Below are positions 62,374-64,000 of a stretch of DNA of 64,000 nucleotides, piece by piece. A model generated the notes under the pieces. That model saw nothing but the letters and a program-made list of their open reading frames with translations. It ran no database searches and was not told the DNA's origin. The position numbers were made by a program, and so were the translations under genes. The DNA comes from Clostridiales bacterium (GTDB taxonomy: Bacteria > Bacillota_A > Clostridia > Oscillospirales > Oscillospiraceae). Each line of letters opens with the position of its first letter. The stretch's first letter is position 1. The stretch covers positions 1-64,000 of the forward strand of contig SFKX01000010.1 of the NCBI GenBank assembly GCA_004553625.1, read 5' to 3'.

Positions 62374-63367
62374 CGCAATGGGCGGAGACAACGCCCCGAA
62401 GGCCCCGGTGCTTGGCGCGCTGCGCGCAAAGCGGGAGCTGGGCGTGGACATCACGCTCGTGGGAAAGCACGAGGAGATCGAAAGGTATCTGGACGGAGAA
62501 AAGGGCGTAGAGATAGTTGACGCCCGCGACGTCATCACGATGGAGGACGACCCCAGCACCGCAACGCGGCGGAAAAAGGGCTCTTCCATGGCGGTTGCGC
62601 TGACGATGCTGCGCGAGGGCAAGGGCGACGCCGTGGTCTCCGCGGGCAGCACGGGCGCGCTGCTGACGGGCGCCACGCTGACGGTCAAGCGCATACGCGG
62701 CATCAGGCGCGCGGCGCTGGCTCCCGTAATACCGAACGGCGGAAAGGGCGTAATGCTCATAGACTGCGGCGCTAACGTGGAGTGCACATCCGAGTATCTG
62801 CTGCAGTTCGCGTTCATGGGCAGCTTCTACTCAAAGCACATCCTGGGCGTGTCCAGTCCGAAGGTGGGTCTGCTGAATAACGGCACCGAGGACAGCAAGG
62901 GCGGGGAGCTGCAAAAGCAGTCCTACGCCATCCTCAAAAAGGCAGGGGACGAGGGAAGGATAAACTTCATCGGCAACGTCGAGGGTTCGTCCGCGCTGAG
63001 CGGGGAAGTGGACGTCATAGTGACCGACGGCTTCACGGGCAACATCCTGCTCAAAGGCTGCGAGGGCATGATAAAGTTTCTGATGGGCCAGCTCAAGGGC
63101 GTGTTCCTGAGCAGCACAAAGAACAAGCTCGCCGCGCTGATGCTCAAGAGCGACTTTGCCAAGCTCAAGGACATGATGGACGTCAACAAGATCGGCGGGA
63201 CTGCGCTGCTCGGCATCTCAAAGCCGGTCATCAAGGCGCACGGCTCGTCGAACGACGAGGCGGTGTTCAGCGCGATACGTCAGGCAGTGCGGTTCGCGCA
63301 GGCCGGAGTGATCGAGGAGATCGAGAATAACATTGAATATATGCGCCTGGCGACAGGTGAAACCTAA
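62357..63367 (+). CDS. plsX: Phosphate acyltransferase PlsX
   Basis: 336 residues from a TTG at 62357, 9 bases after AAGGAGG and inside the end of trmFO. Family features: IIDAMGGDNAPKAPV, VSAGSTGALLTGATL, DCGANVECTSEYLLQFA, TDGFTGNILLKGCEG. It makes acyl phosphate from acyl-ACP for phospholipid synthesis. It begins the lipid block plsX-acpP-rnc. Confidence 0.96.
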   Translation: MRVIIDAMGGDNAPKAPVLGALRAKRELGVDITLVGKHEEIERYLDGEKGVEIVDARDVITMEDDPSTATRRKKGSSMAVALTMLREGKGDAVVSAGSTGALLTGATLTVKRIRGIRRAALAPVIPNGGKGVMLIDCGANVECTSEYLLQFAFMGSFYSKHILGVSSPKVGLLNNGTEDSKGGELQKQSYAILKKAGDEGRINFIGNVEGSSALSGEVDVIVTDGFTGNILLKGCEGMIKFLMGQLKGVFLSSTKNKLAALMLKSDFAKLKDMMDVNKIGGTALLGISKPVIKAHGSSNDEAVFSAIRQAVRFAQAGVIEEIENNIEYMRLATGET

Positions 63368-63386
63368 AAAACGGAGGTATGACAAC

Positions 63387-63623
63387 ATGATTTACGAAAA
63401 GATCCTGAAGCTCGTGGCTGAGCAGTTCGCGGAGGAAGAGGAGAGCCTCAGCCGCGATACCAACTTCATGGACGACCTCAATGCGGATTCTCTGGACGTG
63501 GTCGAGCTCAGCATGACCATTGAAGAGGAGTTCGGCCTGGGCGAGATCTCCGAGGACGAGCTGAGGTCCATCGAGACGATAGGCGACCTGGTCGACTATG
63601 TCGAGAAGGCCGCGGGCAACTGA
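63387..63623 (+). CDS. acpP: Acyl carrier protein
   Basis: 78 residues from the ATG at 63387, after AAACGGAGGTATGACAAC. The phosphopantetheine Ser is in NADSLDVVEL. It is highly acidic, as usual. Its TGA overlaps the rnc ATG (TGATG). Confidence 0.96.
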   Translation: MIYEKILKLVAEQFAEEEESLSRDTNFMDDLNADSLDVVELSMTIEEEFGLGEISEDELRSIETIGDLVDYVEKAAGN

Positions 63624-64000
63624 TGGATTCTCTGGAGAAAAAACTGTGTCACAGCTTCCGTGACCGCGCTCTGCTGGTGACGGCGCTTACTCACAGCTCC
63701 TACGCTAACGAGAACCGCAGCCGCGGCGGCGAGAGCAACGAGCGCCTGGAGTTTTTGGGAGACTCGGTGCTGGGCATGGTCGTGGCGGACGCGCTGTACC
63801 GGCGTTTCCCGGAGCTGCCGGAGGGCCGTATGACCCGGCTGCGGGCGCAGCTCGTTTGCGAGGAGAGCCTGCACAAGGTTGCGGCGGAGCTGGGCCTGGG
63901 CGAATACGTCCGGCTCGGCAGGGGCGAGGAACATACGGGCGGCAGGCGGCGCACGTCCATTCTGGCGGATGCTGTCGAGGCGGTCATCGCGGCGCTGTAC
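63623..64000 (+). CDS. rnc: Ribonuclease III, 3'-partial
   Basis: 126 residues are visible before the window ends. The signature NERLEFLGDSVLGMVV carries the Glu and Asp of the metal site, and TSILADAVEAVIAALY the second acidic pair. It cuts double-stranded RNA, including rRNA precursors. The dsRNA-binding domain lies beyond the window. Confidence 0.96.
   Translation, partial: MDSLEKKLCHSFRDRALLVTALTHSSYANENRSRGGESNERLEFLGDSVLGMVVADALYRRFPELPEGRMTRLRAQLVCEESLHKVAAELGLGEYVRLGRGEEHTGGRRRTSILADAVEAVIAALY

Overview
The window looks like a piece of chromosome from a high-GC, anaerobic, spore-forming member of the Clostridia, most like the Oscillospiraceae of the gut. This is inferred from gene content: a SigK-type sporulation sigma factor, ferredoxin-linked 2-oxoacid oxidoreductase, phosphate butyryltransferase and butyrate kinase, the AmmeMemoRadiSam genes, a PucR/CdaR-type regulator next to ftsEX, and frequent TTG/GTG starts. 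Most genes are GC-rich with strong GGAGG-type ribosome binding sites. The first ~700 bases are clearly AT-rich and foreign-looking. No tRNA, rRNA, CRISPR array or intact insertion sequence was seen.

Layout. 1-1,800: the end of an AT-rich nuclease-like gene runs up to a sigK gene (minus strand) that stops at ISRSYV and lacks its last ~30 residues, with a strong hairpin in the junction; behind sigK lies a decayed XRE regulator. 1.8-11.4 kb (minus strand): glycogen synthase with an odd ~195-residue repetitive N-terminal tail, the AmmeMemoRadiSam pair, a CsoR repressor with a P1B-type metal ATPase and two likely operators, and a cytosolic BMP-domain protein overlapping a metallophosphoesterase. 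11.5-18.2 kb (minus): a response regulator/histidine kinase pair followed by a four-gene Gld-type ABC exporter module, with a stem-loop that appears to bury the first exporter gene's ribosome binding site.

18.2-28.1 kb: a carbohydrate island under a LacI-family regulator, with three matching operator-like palindromes. It holds a sugar ABC importer, three TIM-barrel isomerases/epimerases, a zinc alcohol dehydrogenase and a Gfo/Idh/MocA oxidoreductase. 28.2-39.1 kb: what looks like an organic-acid fermentation island. Two DASS-family transporters flank a ketopantoate-reductase-like enzyme; a divergent GntR regulator is followed by butyrate kinase, phosphate butyryltransferase, a four-subunit 2-oxoacid:ferredoxin oxidoreductase and an Ldh2-type 2-hydroxyacid dehydrogenase. 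Together these could import a 2-hydroxy acid, oxidise it to a 2-oxo acid, convert that to an acyl-CoA with reduced ferredoxin, and make ATP through an acyl phosphate. The substrate is unknown.

39.2-47.8 kb: a His-rich CsoR-like sensor, an SDR reductase, a membrane-anchored InlB-repeat protein and a VanY-type carboxypeptidase, then the str operon (rpsL-rpsG-fusA-tuf) with its own promoter and terminator, a DUF4830 protein and an RsuA-type pseudouridine synthase. 48-56.3 kb: a division and cell-wall block (PucR/CdaR-type regulator, ftsE, ftsX, coiled-coil M23 endopeptidase, an S41 protein whose nucleophile position is Ala), then greA, a LysRS fused to a tRNA-binding domain, and a cysteine hydrolase. 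56.3-64 kb: an orphan solute-binding-like lipoprotein on the minus strand, then topA-trmFO-plsX-acpP-rnc on the plus strand, cut by the window end.
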